64,000 nt of DNA from Peptostreptococcus canis (GCF_014229965.1 NZ_JABGBW010000001.1:325769-389768); one strand, 5' to 3'. Positions 26,300 through 36,123 are shown, numbered from the stretch's first letter. The notes: generated from the letters alone by a model not told the origin. A program made the numbers and translations.

Positions 26300-26716
26300 A
26301 TGATAGTAAGACGTTGTTCTGGTGGTGTTGTTTTTTATGCAAATAAGGTGTTGTTAGTTAAAAATGACAAGGGAGAATGGACCTTACCAAAAGGAAAAAT
26401 AGTTGGTGATGGACTTCCTCATGAAAGTGCTGTTGAAAGAGTTAAACTTGAAACAGGTGTTGATTCAAAAATTCTCGACATAGCGGGGGATACTATATAT
26501 GAATTCTTCTCTAGAAGTAGAAATCAAAGAGTTTGTAATGCGATAATGTGGTATGTAATGGAATCAGATAATCCTAATACTAATATATGTTCAGAATTCT
26601 TGGAAGGTGGTTTCTATAAAGTATCAGATGCATTAGAAATGCTTACACATAGTAAAGAAAAATCATTGGTTGATGTTTCTTATAAAAAGTATAAAAACTT
26701 TAAGAAGGAGCATTAA
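26300..26716 (+). CDS. Nudix-fold protein with degenerate Nudix box
   Basis: A 138-residue Nudix-fold protein (RRCSGGVVFYANKVLLVKND, WTLPKGKI). The catalytic Nudix box GX5EX7REUXEEXGU is altered: the segment reads ESAVERVKLETGVD, so the metal-binding REVxEE becomes ERVKLE, losing two of the three metal-ligand Glu. It is therefore probably not a normal pyrophosphohydrolase and may bind a nucleotide or protein instead. Start at 26300 because GGAGGG is 7 bases upstream. It lies downstream of the HEAT-repeat gene. Confidence 0.8.
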   Translation: MIVRRCSGGVVFYANKVLLVKNDKGEWTLPKGKIVGDGLPHESAVERVKLETGVDSKILDIAGDTIYEFFSRSRNQRVCNAIMWYVMESDNPNTNICSEFLEGGFYKVSDALEMLTHSKEKSLVDVSYKKYKNFKKEH

Positions 26717-26741
26717 AGTAATTTAAAATATAGATATGCAA

Positions 26742-26780
26742 CATGTGAGGGAATTTCCTATTGAGATTCTCTCATTTTTA
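26742..26780 (+). terminator. terminator after the Nudix-like gene
   Basis: TGTGAGGGAATTTC pairs with GAGATTCTCTCA, with minor mismatches, followed by T5. Confidence 0.7.
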
Positions 26781-26863
26781 TGCAAAAATATGATAATATG
26801 GTATAATGATAACAGAAAATTATAAAGTCGTAATGAGGAATAATATTAGATAAAGGAGTGTAT

Positions 26864-27520
26864 ATGCAAGTATATAAAACCATTCACGAGTCTGGAAGTG
26901 ATGAAGTAACTATCGAAAAATCTATATTTATCGGATATGCAAAACCCATAAGTACAGAAGAAGAAGCACGTGAATTTATAGATGAGATAAAACGGAAACA
27001 TAAAGATGCAACACATAATGTATGGGCCTATACTATTGGACAAAATATGAATATACAAAGATATAGCGATGATGGGGAGCCGCAAGGAACAGCAGGAATT
27101 CCGACATTAGAGGTTATTAAAAAGGAAGATTTGAGGGATGTGGTAGTTGTAGTTACCAGATATTTTGGTGGAATAAAATTAGGTGCAGGTGGGCTTGTTA
27201 GGGCATATACTAAAGGAGCCAAAATAGGAATTGAAGCTGGTAAAATAGTAGAAAAGGTGCCGTTTACTCAAATTGATATATTAATTGATTATACATTGTT
27301 AGGAAAAATGCAAAATAGTTTATCTAATAAAGGATTTGTTATAAAGGGGATTGAATATGCTGAAAATGTTGTTATTTCAGTATATTGTGAAGATAATAGA
27401 TTGGAAGAGTTAAAAAACTTAATTGTTGAAACTACAAATGCAAATTCTACAATAACGGAAAAGTGCAAACAGTATATTTCTGTGAAAGATGGAAAAATAA
27501 TCGAAAATAATAAAAGTTAG
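26864..27520 (+). CDS. YigZ/IMPACT-family protein
   Basis: A 218-residue two-domain protein. The N-terminal UPF0029/IMPACT domain has the hallmark DDGEPQGTAGIP and RYFGGIKLGAGGLVRAY; a C-terminal DUF1949 ferredoxin-like domain follows. Family members are implicated in translation-related regulation or peptide processing, without a firm biochemical role. Start at the ATG after AAAGGAG (the upstream GTG overlaps the Shine-Dalgarno). About 58 bp upstream of nadE and probably co-transcribed. Confidence 0.88.
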   Translation: MQVYKTIHESGSDEVTIEKSIFIGYAKPISTEEEAREFIDEIKRKHKDATHNVWAYTIGQNMNIQRYSDDGEPQGTAGIPTLEVIKKEDLRDVVVVVTRYFGGIKLGAGGLVRAYTKGAKIGIEAGKIVEKVPFTQIDILIDYTLLGKMQNSLSNKGFVIKGIEYAENVVISVYCEDNRLEELKNLIVETTNANSTITEKCKQYISVKDGKIIENNKS

Positions 27521-27578
27521 TAAATATAAATTTAGATAAAGGTATATTAATGCAAAAAATAATGAAGGAGAAATCAGT

Positions 27579-28337
27579 ATGTTGACTAGAAGAGAAAAAA
27601 TAGATAAGACAGTTCAATGGATAAGGGATAAAGTTACTGAAGCTCATTGTAAAGGGGTTGTAGTTGGAGTATCCGGTGGTATAGATTCCGCTGTAGTAGC
27701 ATATCTTATTAAGAAGGCCTTTCCAGAGGATTCGATGGGAGTGATAATGAATATTAAAAGTAATCCTCAAGACAGAATTGATGCAATGAAAGTAATTGAA
27801 GGTTGTGGTATAGAATATTTGGAAATAACTTTAGATGAACCACAAAATTTCATATTAGATGCTGTGAATAGTGAGTTAAAGAAAAAAGAGCTATATAAAG
27901 ATGAAAATCTAAAAATTACTGACGCAAATCTTAGAGCAAGGATAAGGATGGGAACAGTTTATGCAGTAGCTAATAATCAAGGATATTTAGTCGCAGGTAC
28001 TGATAATGCAGCAGAATTATTGACTGGATATTTTACCAAATACGGTGATGGTGGAGTGGATATTTTACCAATAGCAAATTTGACTAAAAAAGAAGTCTAT
28101 GAGTGGGCAAGAGAACTGGGAATACATGATGACTTGATTAATAAAGCTCCTTCTGCCGGTTTATGGGAAGGGCAAACTGATGAAAATGAAATGGGAACAA
28201 CATATAATTATATAGATATGGTAGTCGAAGGAAGAAGAAATGAGGTTCCTAAAAAGGATTTGGAAATAATAGATAGGCTAAATAGGGTTAGTGAACATAA
28301 AAGGGTTCCCGTGCCTAAACCTCCTATTTTTGAATAA
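27579..28337 (+). CDS. nadE: NAD synthetase, ammonia-dependent
   Basis: Converts nicotinate adenine dinucleotide to NAD with ATP and ammonia, the last step of NAD synthesis. At 252 residues it lacks the glutaminase domain of long NadE enzymes, so free ammonia is the donor. The ATP-pyrophosphatase P-loop SGGIDSAVVAYL is near residue 32. Other family blocks are RARIRMGTVYAVAN, GTDNAAELLTGYFTKYGDGG and PSAGLWEGQTDENEMG. AAGGAG precedes the ATG. Confidence 0.96.
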   Translation: MLTRREKIDKTVQWIRDKVTEAHCKGVVVGVSGGIDSAVVAYLIKKAFPEDSMGVIMNIKSNPQDRIDAMKVIEGCGIEYLEITLDEPQNFILDAVNSELKKKELYKDENLKITDANLRARIRMGTVYAVANNQGYLVAGTDNAAELLTGYFTKYGDGGVDILPIANLTKKEVYEWARELGIHDDLINKAPSAGLWEGQTDENEMGTTYNYIDMVVEGRRNEVPKKDLEIIDRLNRVSEHKRVPVPKPPIFE

Positions 28338-28518
28338 ATGATTTGCATACTTGTAAATAAATAAGTTATTTTATTCCATTTTTAGATATTCTATGTTATA
28401 ATAAAACGTACTGTATAAATGACATTCTCAATTATGGTATATAAAATAAGGTATTATGATGTATATATGTCGTATATAAATATAGTAGTATTATGAAGTA
28501 TTTAGGGAGCAATTATAT

Positions 28519-29601
28519 ATGTTGAAAAGAAATGATAAGTGCCATTGTGGAAGTGGTAAGAAATATAAAAAATGTTGTATGGAGTCAGATAAAGCAAAAG
28601 CAGCAAAAGAAAAAAAGGATAACATTTTAGAGCAAAAAAAGGAAAAAGCTGATAAGTTATATACTGATTCAATATTAAAACTGAGTGCATATCTTGAAGA
28701 ATTTATAAATGAAAATGAAGAATTTGCTAAGATGGAAGAAAAAACAAGAGAAGATTTCTTTGATGATATGATAGTGAGAAACATAGCGGCTAATAGATTC
28801 TTTGCATCATATTTTTCATATGACTGTTATGTAGATGAAAATAATACTCCGGCTATGTATGTATTGAAAAATAAGAACTTTACTAAAGAAGAAAGTAATA
28901 TAGTAGTGAACTGTATTAATTCTTATCCAAGTTTATTTGAAATTGCAAGGGCAGAAGATAAGATGGTTGTAATTAAAGATATATTTACAGGGATAGAGTA
29001 CAATACACTTGATTCTAAAATATTAGGTGATTTTGAAGTAGGCAACTACCTATTGGGAAGACCGGTTCGCATTGGAGATATATACATTTTAATTGATTTG
29101 ACAATAAGAATACAAGAAGAAACTAAAAATGTTATATATAATACGTTGATGGACGTATATAATAAAAATAAAGAATCTGTGCCTAGCATAGAATACTTTG
29201 TATTTATAAATTCATTATTCTTCTACAAGTATATGTTGCAATTACTTCAATTGAGTGATTATAAAGATGAAGAACTAGAGGAATCTCTTAATGATATGGA
29301 AGATTCTGATGATAAAGATGTTAATTTGGAAAATGAAGAAGATAGCCTGATAAAATTGCTTTCCGATAATGTTGAAGACGAATCAGCATTACAAGGTATG
29401 ATAGAAATTTGGAACAAGATTTCGTCCAGTGCAAATTATAAAGGCTTTGAAAATGGATGGGCGGCTGGATTAGAGTACTATTACAGAAAAGAAAATGGAA
29501 TAGGTGGAACTCAGAATGCAGTTGCCAATGTATATGGAGTAAGTACAAGCACATTAGCTAAGAGAAATAAAGAAATTTCTGCACTTGTTTGTGGAAAATA
29601 A
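28519..29601 (+). CDS. SEC-C motif protein with C-terminal helix-turn-helix-like region
   Basis: A 360-residue protein starting with a SEC-C zinc motif (C8-H-C10-GSGKKYKKC19-C20), usually found at the end of SecA. A Lys/Glu-rich helix links it to an all-helical body with a very acidic patch around residues 255-280. The C-terminal 50 residues (GTQNAVANVYGVSTSTLAKRNKEI) resemble a helix-turn-helix. No enzyme family recognised in the body. The next gene begins 12 bp later, so they form an operon with the 124-residue protein. Confidence 0.75.
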   Translation: MLKRNDKCHCGSGKKYKKCCMESDKAKAAKEKKDNILEQKKEKADKLYTDSILKLSAYLEEFINENEEFAKMEEKTREDFFDDMIVRNIAANRFFASYFSYDCYVDENNTPAMYVLKNKNFTKEESNIVVNCINSYPSLFEIARAEDKMVVIKDIFTGIEYNTLDSKILGDFEVGNYLLGRPVRIGDIYILIDLTIRIQEETKNVIYNTLMDVYNKNKESVPSIEYFVFINSLFFYKYMLQLLQLSDYKDEELEESLNDMEDSDDKDVNLENEEDSLIKLLSDNVEDESALQGMIEIWNKISSSANYKGFENGWAAGLEYYYRKENGIGGTQNAVANVYGVSTSTLAKRNKEISALVCGK

Positions 29602-29613
29602 TGAGGTAGAAAC

Positions 29614-29988
29614 ATGAATTTTAATGTAGGAAGTAGCATACCTGTAGCGACTAGTTTTGTAAAGTCAAATCCTGCTATTCCAGTATATAAAGGTGAAGAA
29701 AATATCGAAAATTTATATGCTGTGATATATCATATTGAAATAGGATACAATAAAGAAGGCAGCCAAGAGGTTTTTCAATATATAATAGTCGACTACAAAG
29801 ATTATAATCTTGGTGATGAAGATAGAGATGAAATAATAACGATAGCTAAAAATTACTGTGTAGAAAAAGGCATCGATAGGGATAAAAATGTTGAAATAAA
29901 ACTTTTAGATGATGAAATTGCCGAAGACTTTATTGAAAAAGTATTCAATAATATGAAGGTGATTAGAGGTTTAATAACTAATGATTAA
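29614..29988 (+). CDS. uncharacterised 124-residue protein
   Basis: No family recognised. A small soluble acidic protein, with a predicted beta-rich first half (LYAVIYHIEIGYNKEG, VFQYIIVDYKDY) and a helical second half. Only 12 bp downstream of the SEC-C gene and ended by a strong terminator, so it is translated from the same message and may act with that protein. TGAGG precedes the ATG. Confidence 0.7.
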   Translation: MNFNVGSSIPVATSFVKSNPAIPVYKGEENIENLYAVIYHIEIGYNKEGSQEVFQYIIVDYKDYNLGDEDRDEIITIAKNYCVEKGIDRDKNVEIKLLDDEIAEDFIEKVFNNMKVIRGLITND

Positions 29989-29998
29989 ATTAACTTTG

Positions 29999-30025
29999 GA
30001 GCTACTGTATTCAGTAGCTCTTTTT
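29999..30025 (+). terminator. terminator of the SEC-C operon
   Basis: GAGCTACTG (29999-30007) pairs with CAGTAGCTC (30012-30020) around a 4-base loop, followed by T5. Confidence 0.93.
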
Positions 30026-30148
30026 AAAAATCATAATGATTTTTACTTTGCAGATGCAGATATAGTTTAGATGAAAATGACAATATTGAGGAAAAATGTA
30101 GTATATATTACTATATATCCAGCAATATTATTTTTTGAAAGGAATTTT

Positions 30149-31753
30149 ATGTTAAGGGTATCAAATATAAAGATAGATATAGATGATCCAATAGAATTGG
30201 TAAAAACAAAAGTTGTCAAGAAACTGAAAATAAGTGAGAAAGATTTATATGATTATAGTATTTTTAAAGAATCTATTGATGCTAGAAAAAAAGATACTAT
30301 TAATCTTGTCTATACTGTAGATATAGTATTAAAGGATGAAAAGAAAATTCTTAAAAATAAACCAAAAGATACTATCCAGATAAAAACTAACAAGTATATC
30401 GATGTAAAAATGGGAACATTAAAAATGTCAAGGCGACCGATAATTGTAGGTTCTGGTCCAGCAGGATTATTTGCATGTTTGTTATTAGCGCAAAGAGGAT
30501 ATAAACCAATATTACTTGAAAGAGGGAATGATGTAGATCAAAGAACAAAAGATATAGAGGAATTTTGGAATGATGGTAAACTTAATCCAAACTCAAATGT
30601 ACAATATGGAGAGGGGGGAGCCGGTACTTTTTCAGACGGAAAACTAACCACTAGAATGAAGGATATTAGATGTCAAAAAGTATTGTTTGAATTTGTTAGA
30701 TTTGGAGCGCCAGAGGAAATAATGTATTCTCATAAACCACATATTGGTACGGATATCTTAAAAGATGTGATAAAGAATATGAGAAACAATATAATCAAGC
30801 TTGGAGGAGAAGTCAGATTCGGTTCTTTAGTGACAAATATATTTATAAAGAATGAAAAAATATGTGTTTTAGAAATCAATGGAAATGAAAAAATAAATTG
30901 TGAACATGTTATTTTTGCTATAGGACATAGTGCAAGAGATACTTACAGAATGCTCTACAAAAATGGAATATTTATGGAACAAAAGCCATTTGCTATAGGA
31001 GCTAGAATAGAGCATCCACAGGAAATGATTAATAAATCACAGTATGGAAAATTTGCAAATCATCCAAAATTAGGTGCAGCAGACTATAGACTGACTGTGC
31101 AAACTGAAAACGGAAGAAGTGCATATACTTTTTGTATGTGTCCTGGAGGCACTGTAATTGCTTCTGCAAGTAGCAAAGGAGAGCTTGTAACTAATGGTAT
31201 GAGTGAGCATGCTAGAGATAAAGAAAATGCAAATAGTGGTTTTTTGGTAAATGTAAATGTAGAGGATTATAATTCAAAACATCCTTTAGCTGGTATAGAT
31301 TTTCAGGAAAAATATGAAAGGTTGGCTTTTGAATTGGGAGGAAAAAATTATAAGGCTCCTTGTCAACTTGTTGGTGATTTTATAAAAGGCAGAAAGTCAA
31401 CATCAATAGGTAAGGTTAAACCCTCTTATAAACCTGGTGTAACTATGGCAAATTTATCCGATTGTTTGCCGGAATTTGTAGTAGATTCTATGAGAGAAGG
31501 GATAGTAAAGTTAGATAAAAAGCTGAAAGGATTTGCTTTGGAAGATGCAGTGTTGACAGGTATTGAAACAAGATCATCCGCACCGGTTAGAATAAAACGC
31601 GATATAAATACTTTGGAATCTGTCAATATTTCAAATTTTTACCCTTGTGGTGAAGGTGCCGGATATGCTGGTGGAATAGTTACAGCTGCAGTCGACGGAA
31701 TCAAATGTGCAGAAAAAATTATTGAGAAATACGATTCTTCTACGTTGACGTAA
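30149..31753 (+). CDS. FAD-dependent dehydrogenase (COG2509 type)
   Basis: A 534-residue flavoprotein. The N-terminal ~90 residues are the small alpha/beta domain typical of this family (MLRVSNIKIDIDDP). A Rossmann dinucleotide motif follows (PIIVGSGPAGLFACLLLAQRG), then YGEGGAGTFSDGKLTTR, GARIEHPQ and the C-terminal FAD block YPCGEGAGYAGGIV. The substrate is unknown; it is widespread in Firmicutes. Start at 30149 because GAAAGGA is 5-6 bases upstream and the preceding codons look non-coding. Confidence 0.9.
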   Translation: MLRVSNIKIDIDDPIELVKTKVVKKLKISEKDLYDYSIFKESIDARKKDTINLVYTVDIVLKDEKKILKNKPKDTIQIKTNKYIDVKMGTLKMSRRPIIVGSGPAGLFACLLLAQRGYKPILLERGNDVDQRTKDIEEFWNDGKLNPNSNVQYGEGGAGTFSDGKLTTRMKDIRCQKVLFEFVRFGAPEEIMYSHKPHIGTDILKDVIKNMRNNIIKLGGEVRFGSLVTNIFIKNEKICVLEINGNEKINCEHVIFAIGHSARDTYRMLYKNGIFMEQKPFAIGARIEHPQEMINKSQYGKFANHPKLGAADYRLTVQTENGRSAYTFCMCPGGTVIASASSKGELVTNGMSEHARDKENANSGFLVNVNVEDYNSKHPLAGIDFQEKYERLAFELGGKNYKAPCQLVGDFIKGRKSTSIGKVKPSYKPGVTMANLSDCLPEFVVDSMREGIVKLDKKLKGFALEDAVLTGIETRSSAPVRIKRDINTLESVNISNFYPCGEGAGYAGGIVTAAVDGIKCAEKIIEKYDSSTLT

Positions 31754-31862
31754 TTTATTTATGAAAATTGGTATTTAAAGAGTATTTTAAGATATTTATG
31801 ATATAATATTTAGGTGATTATAATAGATTAAAGGTAAACAAATAATTGGAAAAGGAGAAACT

Positions 31863-33209
31863 ATGAGTAATTTAAGATTTGACTTTAGTAAGGCAGAAGA
31901 ATTTCTAGAAAAAAGAGAAATTGAGGCTATTCAGCCTTTTGTAAGTGTAGCGCATAATTTATTGCATGATGAAAAGGTGTTAGGAAGTGATTATTTGGGA
32001 TGGATGGAACTTCCTGAAAATTATAATAAAGAAGAATTTGCCAGAATAAAAAAAGCTGCTGAAAAAATTAAATCTGATTCAGAAGTTTTAGTGGTAATAG
32101 GTATAGGTGGTTCATATTTAGGGGCAAAAGCAGCTATAGATATGTTTGGAAATATTTTCAAGAATAATATTTCTAGAGATGAAAGAAAAGCTCCGGAAAT
32201 ATATTTTGCAGGAAATAGTATAAGCTCATCATATATATTAGATCTTTTAGATGTTATAGGAAACAGGGATTATTCAATAAATGTGATATCTAAGTCTGGA
32301 ACAACTACTGAACCTGCTTTAGCATTTAGAATATTCAAAGAACATTTGGAAGCTAAATATGGAAAAGAAGAAGCGGCAAAAAGAATTTATGCAACTACGG
32401 ATGCTTCTAAAGGGGCATTAAGATCTCTATCGGAAGCCCAAGGATATGAAACTTTTGTTATTCCTGATGATGTAGGAGGAAGATTTTCAGTATTAACTGC
32501 AGTTGGTCTACTTCCAATAGCTGCGGCTGGATTTGATATAGATGCGGTTATGAGAGGGGCATATGATGCCATGATTGAATACGGTGTTGATGATTTGGAA
32601 AAAAATCAGGCCTATCAATATGCCATTGCGAGAACAATTCTTCAAAGGAAGGGAAAAGAAACTGAACTTCTAGTAAATTATGAGCCACAGTTACAGTATT
32701 TCGCCGAGTGGTGGAAACAGTTATTTGGAGAAAGTGAAGGTAAAGACAATAGAGGTATATTCCCGGCATCAGTTAATTTTTCTACGGATTTACACTCTAT
32801 GGGACAGTATATTCAAGAGGGAAGAAGATTTATATTTGAGACAGTAATCAATGTAGAAAATCCTAGAAGAGATTTGGAGATAAAGAAAGACGCAGAAGAT
32901 TTGGATGGATTAAACTATCTTGCTGGAAAAACAGTGGATTTTGTAAATCATAAAGCATACGAAGGGACTTTATTAGCACATACAGATGGAAATGTTCCTA
33001 ATTTAATATTAAATATTACGAGATTAGATGAGTATACTTTTGGACAAATGGTATATTTCTTTGAAAAAGCTTGTGCTCTAAGCGGTTGCATACTTGGGGT
33101 AAATCCTTTTAATCAGCCGGGGGTAGAAGCATATAAGAAAAATATGTTTGCATTGCTTGGTAAACCTGGATATGAGGAAGAAAAAAAATCATTAGAAGCA
33201 AGACTATAA
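31863..33209 (+). CDS. pgi: glucose-6-phosphate isomerase
   Basis: Interconverts glucose-6-phosphate and fructose-6-phosphate in glycolysis. The 448-residue length is that of the short Firmicutes form. Sugar-phosphate and catalytic blocks are visible: [58 protein letters not shown] and the late GKPGYE. AAAAGGAG precedes the ATG. It is monocistronic. Confidence 0.98.
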   Translation: MSNLRFDFSKAEEFLEKREIEAIQPFVSVAHNLLHDEKVLGSDYLGWMELPENYNKEEFARIKKAAEKIKSDSEVLVVIGIGGSYLGAKAAIDMFGNIFKNNISRDERKAPEIYFAGNSISSSYILDLLDVIGNRDYSINVISKSGTTTEPALAFRIFKEHLEAKYGKEEAAKRIYATTDASKGALRSLSEAQGYETFVIPDDVGGRFSVLTAVGLLPIAAAGFDIDAVMRGAYDAMIEYGVDDLEKNQAYQYAIARTILQRKGKETELLVNYEPQLQYFAEWWKQLFGESEGKDNRGIFPASVNFSTDLHSMGQYIQEGRRFIFETVINVENPRRDLEIKKDAEDLDGLNYLAGKTVDFVNHKAYEGTLLAHTDGNVPNLILNITRLDEYTFGQMVYFFEKACALSGCILGVNPFNQPGVEAYKKNMFALLGKPGYEEEKKSLEARL

Positions 33210-33464
33210 ATATTCGAAAAGATTGATAGATACAATTTTTTTATTAATGGAAAATGAATAATTAATTAGAAAAAGAATTTAAAGACTGCTTAAGTCAGTT
33301 TTTACAATTTTCAAAATATAATAATCATGTTTATGAAGTTTGTTTTTGAAAAAGTAAATCCGGACTATTGGGCAGTCTATTTTTATGATTAAGTTTAAAT
33401 TATGATTATTTTAAGTTACATTTAAGAATGGAATAATATAATAACAATATAAAAAGGAGAGGGT

Positions 33465-34553
33465 GTGGTAGTCTTGAAATTTTTTAGAACTCTAATATCT
33501 ATTGTACTAGTTGCAGTATTTGCATCTGCCGCAGGTAGTTATGCAACGTTAAAATATTTAGAATATAATAATCAATTAAATCAACAACCTAAAGAACATA
33601 TCAAGATAGTCAACGATGGAACTACAAAAAGTCAGAATGTATATCAAGCAGTTGCAGAAAAGGCATCGCCTTCTGTAGTTGGAATATTATCAGAATCGGT
33701 ATCACAGGATAATTTATTTAGTGTAAAACATAAAGTTCAAGGGAGTGGAACAGGATTTGTAGTTGATAAAAGAGGTTATATATTAACTAATTCACATGTT
33801 GTATCAGATGGAAATGCAAAAAGTGTACGAGTTATTTTGCATGATAATAAGTTAGTTAGAGGAAACGTGGTTTGGTATGATTCTACGATTGATTTAGCGG
33901 TTGTGAAAGTTAATACTAGTGGTTTAGTACCTGCTGAACTAGGAAATAGTGATGATGTAAGAGTAGGTGATATTGCAATTGCTATTGGAAATCCTTTAGG
34001 AACTGAATTATTATCATCCGTAACACAAGGTATTATTAGTGGATTAAATAGAGATGTTAGCACGGAAAATTCAAATATGTCTGATTTAATGCAGACAGAT
34101 GCAAGTATAAATCCTGGTAATAGTGGAGGGCCTTTACTAAATCAGGAGGGGCAGGTTATAGGTATAAATACTGCTAAAGCTAATGCAGATAACTTAGGAT
34201 TTTCAATACCTATAAACACAGCAAAGATAGTAGCACAGAGAGTTATTGAAGATAATAATTACAAAAAGCCTGTATTAGGTGTTGCAGGTATAGATGTAAA
34301 AACTTATGTGACTTATACCGGAAATCAGCTTGATGTAGATAATGGTGTTGTAATTAGACGTGTTGAAAATGGTGCTGTTGCAGATAAAGCTGGAATTGAA
34401 GTAGGAGATATAATTATAAAAATAGGTGAAACAGATATAAAAAATATGGGTAGCATAAGTAAGAAAATGTACACTTATACAAAAGGGTCTAAAGATAAAA
34501 TAACAATTATTAGAGATGGAAAGAAAAAAGAATTAAATATTGAATTTAAATAA
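33465..34553 (+). CDS. HtrA/DegP-like membrane-anchored serine protease
   Basis: Surface quality-control protease with an N-terminal membrane anchor (residues ~5-28), a trypsin-like domain with catalytic triad H111 (NSHVVSDG), D143 (TIDLAVVKV) and S220 (NPGNSGGPL), and one C-terminal PDZ domain (from about residue 265; GAVADKAGIEVGDII). Start GTG at 33465, close after AAGGAG; the in-frame TTG at 33474 is an alternative. At 362 residues it fits the Firmicutes HtrA class. A terminator follows. Confidence 0.93.
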   Translation: MVVLKFFRTLISIVLVAVFASAAGSYATLKYLEYNNQLNQQPKEHIKIVNDGTTKSQNVYQAVAEKASPSVVGILSESVSQDNLFSVKHKVQGSGTGFVVDKRGYILTNSHVVSDGNAKSVRVILHDNKLVRGNVVWYDSTIDLAVVKVNTSGLVPAELGNSDDVRVGDIAIAIGNPLGTELLSSVTQGIISGLNRDVSTENSNMSDLMQTDASINPGNSGGPLLNQEGQVIGINTAKANADNLGFSIPINTAKIVAQRVIEDNNYKKPVLGVAGIDVKTYVTYTGNQLDVDNGVVIRRVENGAVADKAGIEVGDIIIKIGETDIKNMGSISKKMYTYTKGSKDKITIIRDGKKKELNIEFK

Positions 34554-34589
34554 TATATAAGATGAAACTCCCTTTATATAAATTTTTGA

Positions 34590-34626
34590 AAGCCGACTGG
34601 AATTTTTCCGGTTGGTTTTTTATTTA
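34590..34626 (+). terminator. htrA terminator
   Basis: AGCCGACTGG pairs with CCGGTTGGT (with G-U pairs), followed by T6. Confidence 0.8.
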
Positions 34627-34627
34627 A

Positions 34628-35065
34628 AAAAATTTAGGATTAATATTATTTGTATTTGACTTATTTAGTCCTTTAAAAACTCTTTATGGTGAGGCTACAA
34701 GACTTATAGTTATGAATGCTGCTTTAGATCATATTGAAGAAGTATTAAATGAAACAGAACTTGAAGATATAGGTAAAAAACAGCTTTCAATGTCTAACGT
34801 TTCTGTACCGGAAATAAAATTTAATCACGTGAAATTTTCTTATGGTGATAAAGAGGTTTTACATGATGTAAATTTTGAAATGCAAAAAAATACAATTACA
34901 GCTCTTGTCGGTCAGTCAGGTGGCGGTAAATCTACAGTAGCTAATCTTTTGAAAAGATTTTGGGATGTTGATTCAGGAGAAATTTTGATTAGAGGTATAA
35001 ATATTAAAGACATTTCATTATCTGAATTTATGTCAGAAATAAGTATGGTATTTCAAAGAATTTAA
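34628..35065 (+). pseudogene. fragment of an ABC exporter (end of TMD plus start of ATPase domain)
   Basis: An open frame without its own start, encoding the last membrane-domain helix region (GEATRLIVMNAALDHIEEVL) and the beginning of a nucleotide-binding domain: IKFNHVKFSYGDKEVLHDVNF, an intact Walker A GQSGGGKST, and the Q-loop EISMVFQ. It stops four codons after the Q-loop start; the signature, Walker B and H-loop are absent. It therefore is a dead remnant of a fused permease/ATPase of the lipid/drug exporter type. The break coincides with a perfect 18-bp inverted repeat. Confidence 0.85.
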
Positions 35066-35107
35066 CTTGGAGAGAGATAATAAAAGTCTAAGTTAAATTC
35101 TTTGAAA
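35051..35107. repeat. perfect 18-bp inverted repeat at the ABC truncation point
   Basis: TTTCAAAGAATTTAACTT (35051-35068) is exactly inverted at 35090-35107, separated by 21 bp. The left arm encodes the Q-loop FQRI codons of the ABC fragment plus its stop, so the right arm looks like an inverted copy of coding sequence. A third, direct partial copy (AATTTAACTT followed by AGAG) precedes the fic start near 35147. Confidence 0.9.
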
Positions 35108-35160
35108 ATTTTACTTAAAAAAGTATACTAAATATAAATAAAATAAATTTAACTTAGAGG

Positions 35161-36123
35161 ATGATGATTATAAAATTAGAAACGAATAGAGCAGGTGTAT
35201 CGAAAAAGATGCAAAGTAACTATGAGTGTTCTATTCCTAATGATTTAAAAGATTTGAAATTAGATGTAGATAGTGAAATTCAGAATTTAATAAATTAGGC
35301 TTATTTACTCTTGGGAAGATTAGATGGTATGGCAATTACATTGCCGGATATTGATCTTTTTGTATCTATTTATGTTCAAAAAAAAGCGGTTATCAGTTTG
35401 CAAATAGAGGGTATACAGGCCTCGCTGATTGATGTTTTGCAAAACGATAGAAATAATGAAAAAATAAAAGATACTGAAGAAATTGTCAATTATACAAAAG
35501 CAACAAATTATGCATTTAGAAGATTAGAAGATTTGCATTTATGTATGAGATTGATTAAAGAAACGCATTCTATTTTATTATCCGATGTTAGAGGCAATGA
35601 AAAGTTACCAGGAGAATTTAGAAAATCTCAAAATTGGATTGGATATGCCGGATGTACATTAAATACTGCAAGCTTTATTCCGCCTGCTCCGAAAGAAATG
35701 GAAAAATCTTTAAGTGAGTTAGAGAAATACATAAATGAAGATAGTTCTATTTCAAATTTGATAAAGATTGCCTTAATTCACTATCAATTTGAAACAATAC
35801 ATCCATTCTTGGATGGTAACGGAAGGATGGGAAGATTACTTATTGTATTATTTTTAAAAGAGCAGGGATTAATGGAATATCCCGTTTTGTATCTAAGTTA
35901 CTTTTTTAAAAAAAATAGAAACAGATATTATGAACTGCTGAATAATGTTCGTATAAAAGGAGAGTTTGAAGAATGGATTAAATTCTTTGTAGGAGAAATA
36001 TGTGAGGATGCAATTTCATCTATACAAAAAATTATAGAGTTAAAAGTTGAGGATAAGAAACGATATAGACAGTATGTATATAGAAAATACGTTGATATCC
36101 TTTCAGAAGGAACAATATTATAA
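35161..36123 (+). pseudogene. fic (class II Fic AMP-transferase) interrupted by an in-frame amber codon
   Basis: Fic domain proteins transfer AMP or other groups to target proteins. From the ATG at 35161 (TTAGAGG upstream) the frame reads NRAG and DSEIQNLIN, meets TAG at 35296-35298, then continues in the same frame with AYLLLGRLDGMAI. The Fic core is intact: inhibitory-motif-like SLQIEG, and HPFLDGNGRMGR around residue 214. The C-terminus ends early compared with typical ~370-residue Fic proteins and lacks the winged-helix tail. A TTG at 35311 could restart but has no good ribosome site. It is flanked by two broken ABC genes, so it is probably decaying. Confidence 0.8.

Noticed and set aside
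33283-33378. Long-range hairpin AGACTGC/GCAGTCT followed by T-rich sequence after pgi
   Set aside because: Only 7 bp pair across an 80-base loop; too weak to call a terminator, though it might be part of a larger structure.
35311-36123. Fic gene as an intact gene starting at TTG 35311
   Set aside because: No Shine-Dalgarno is present before it, and family-typical N-terminal sequence continues upstream in the same frame through the amber codon.
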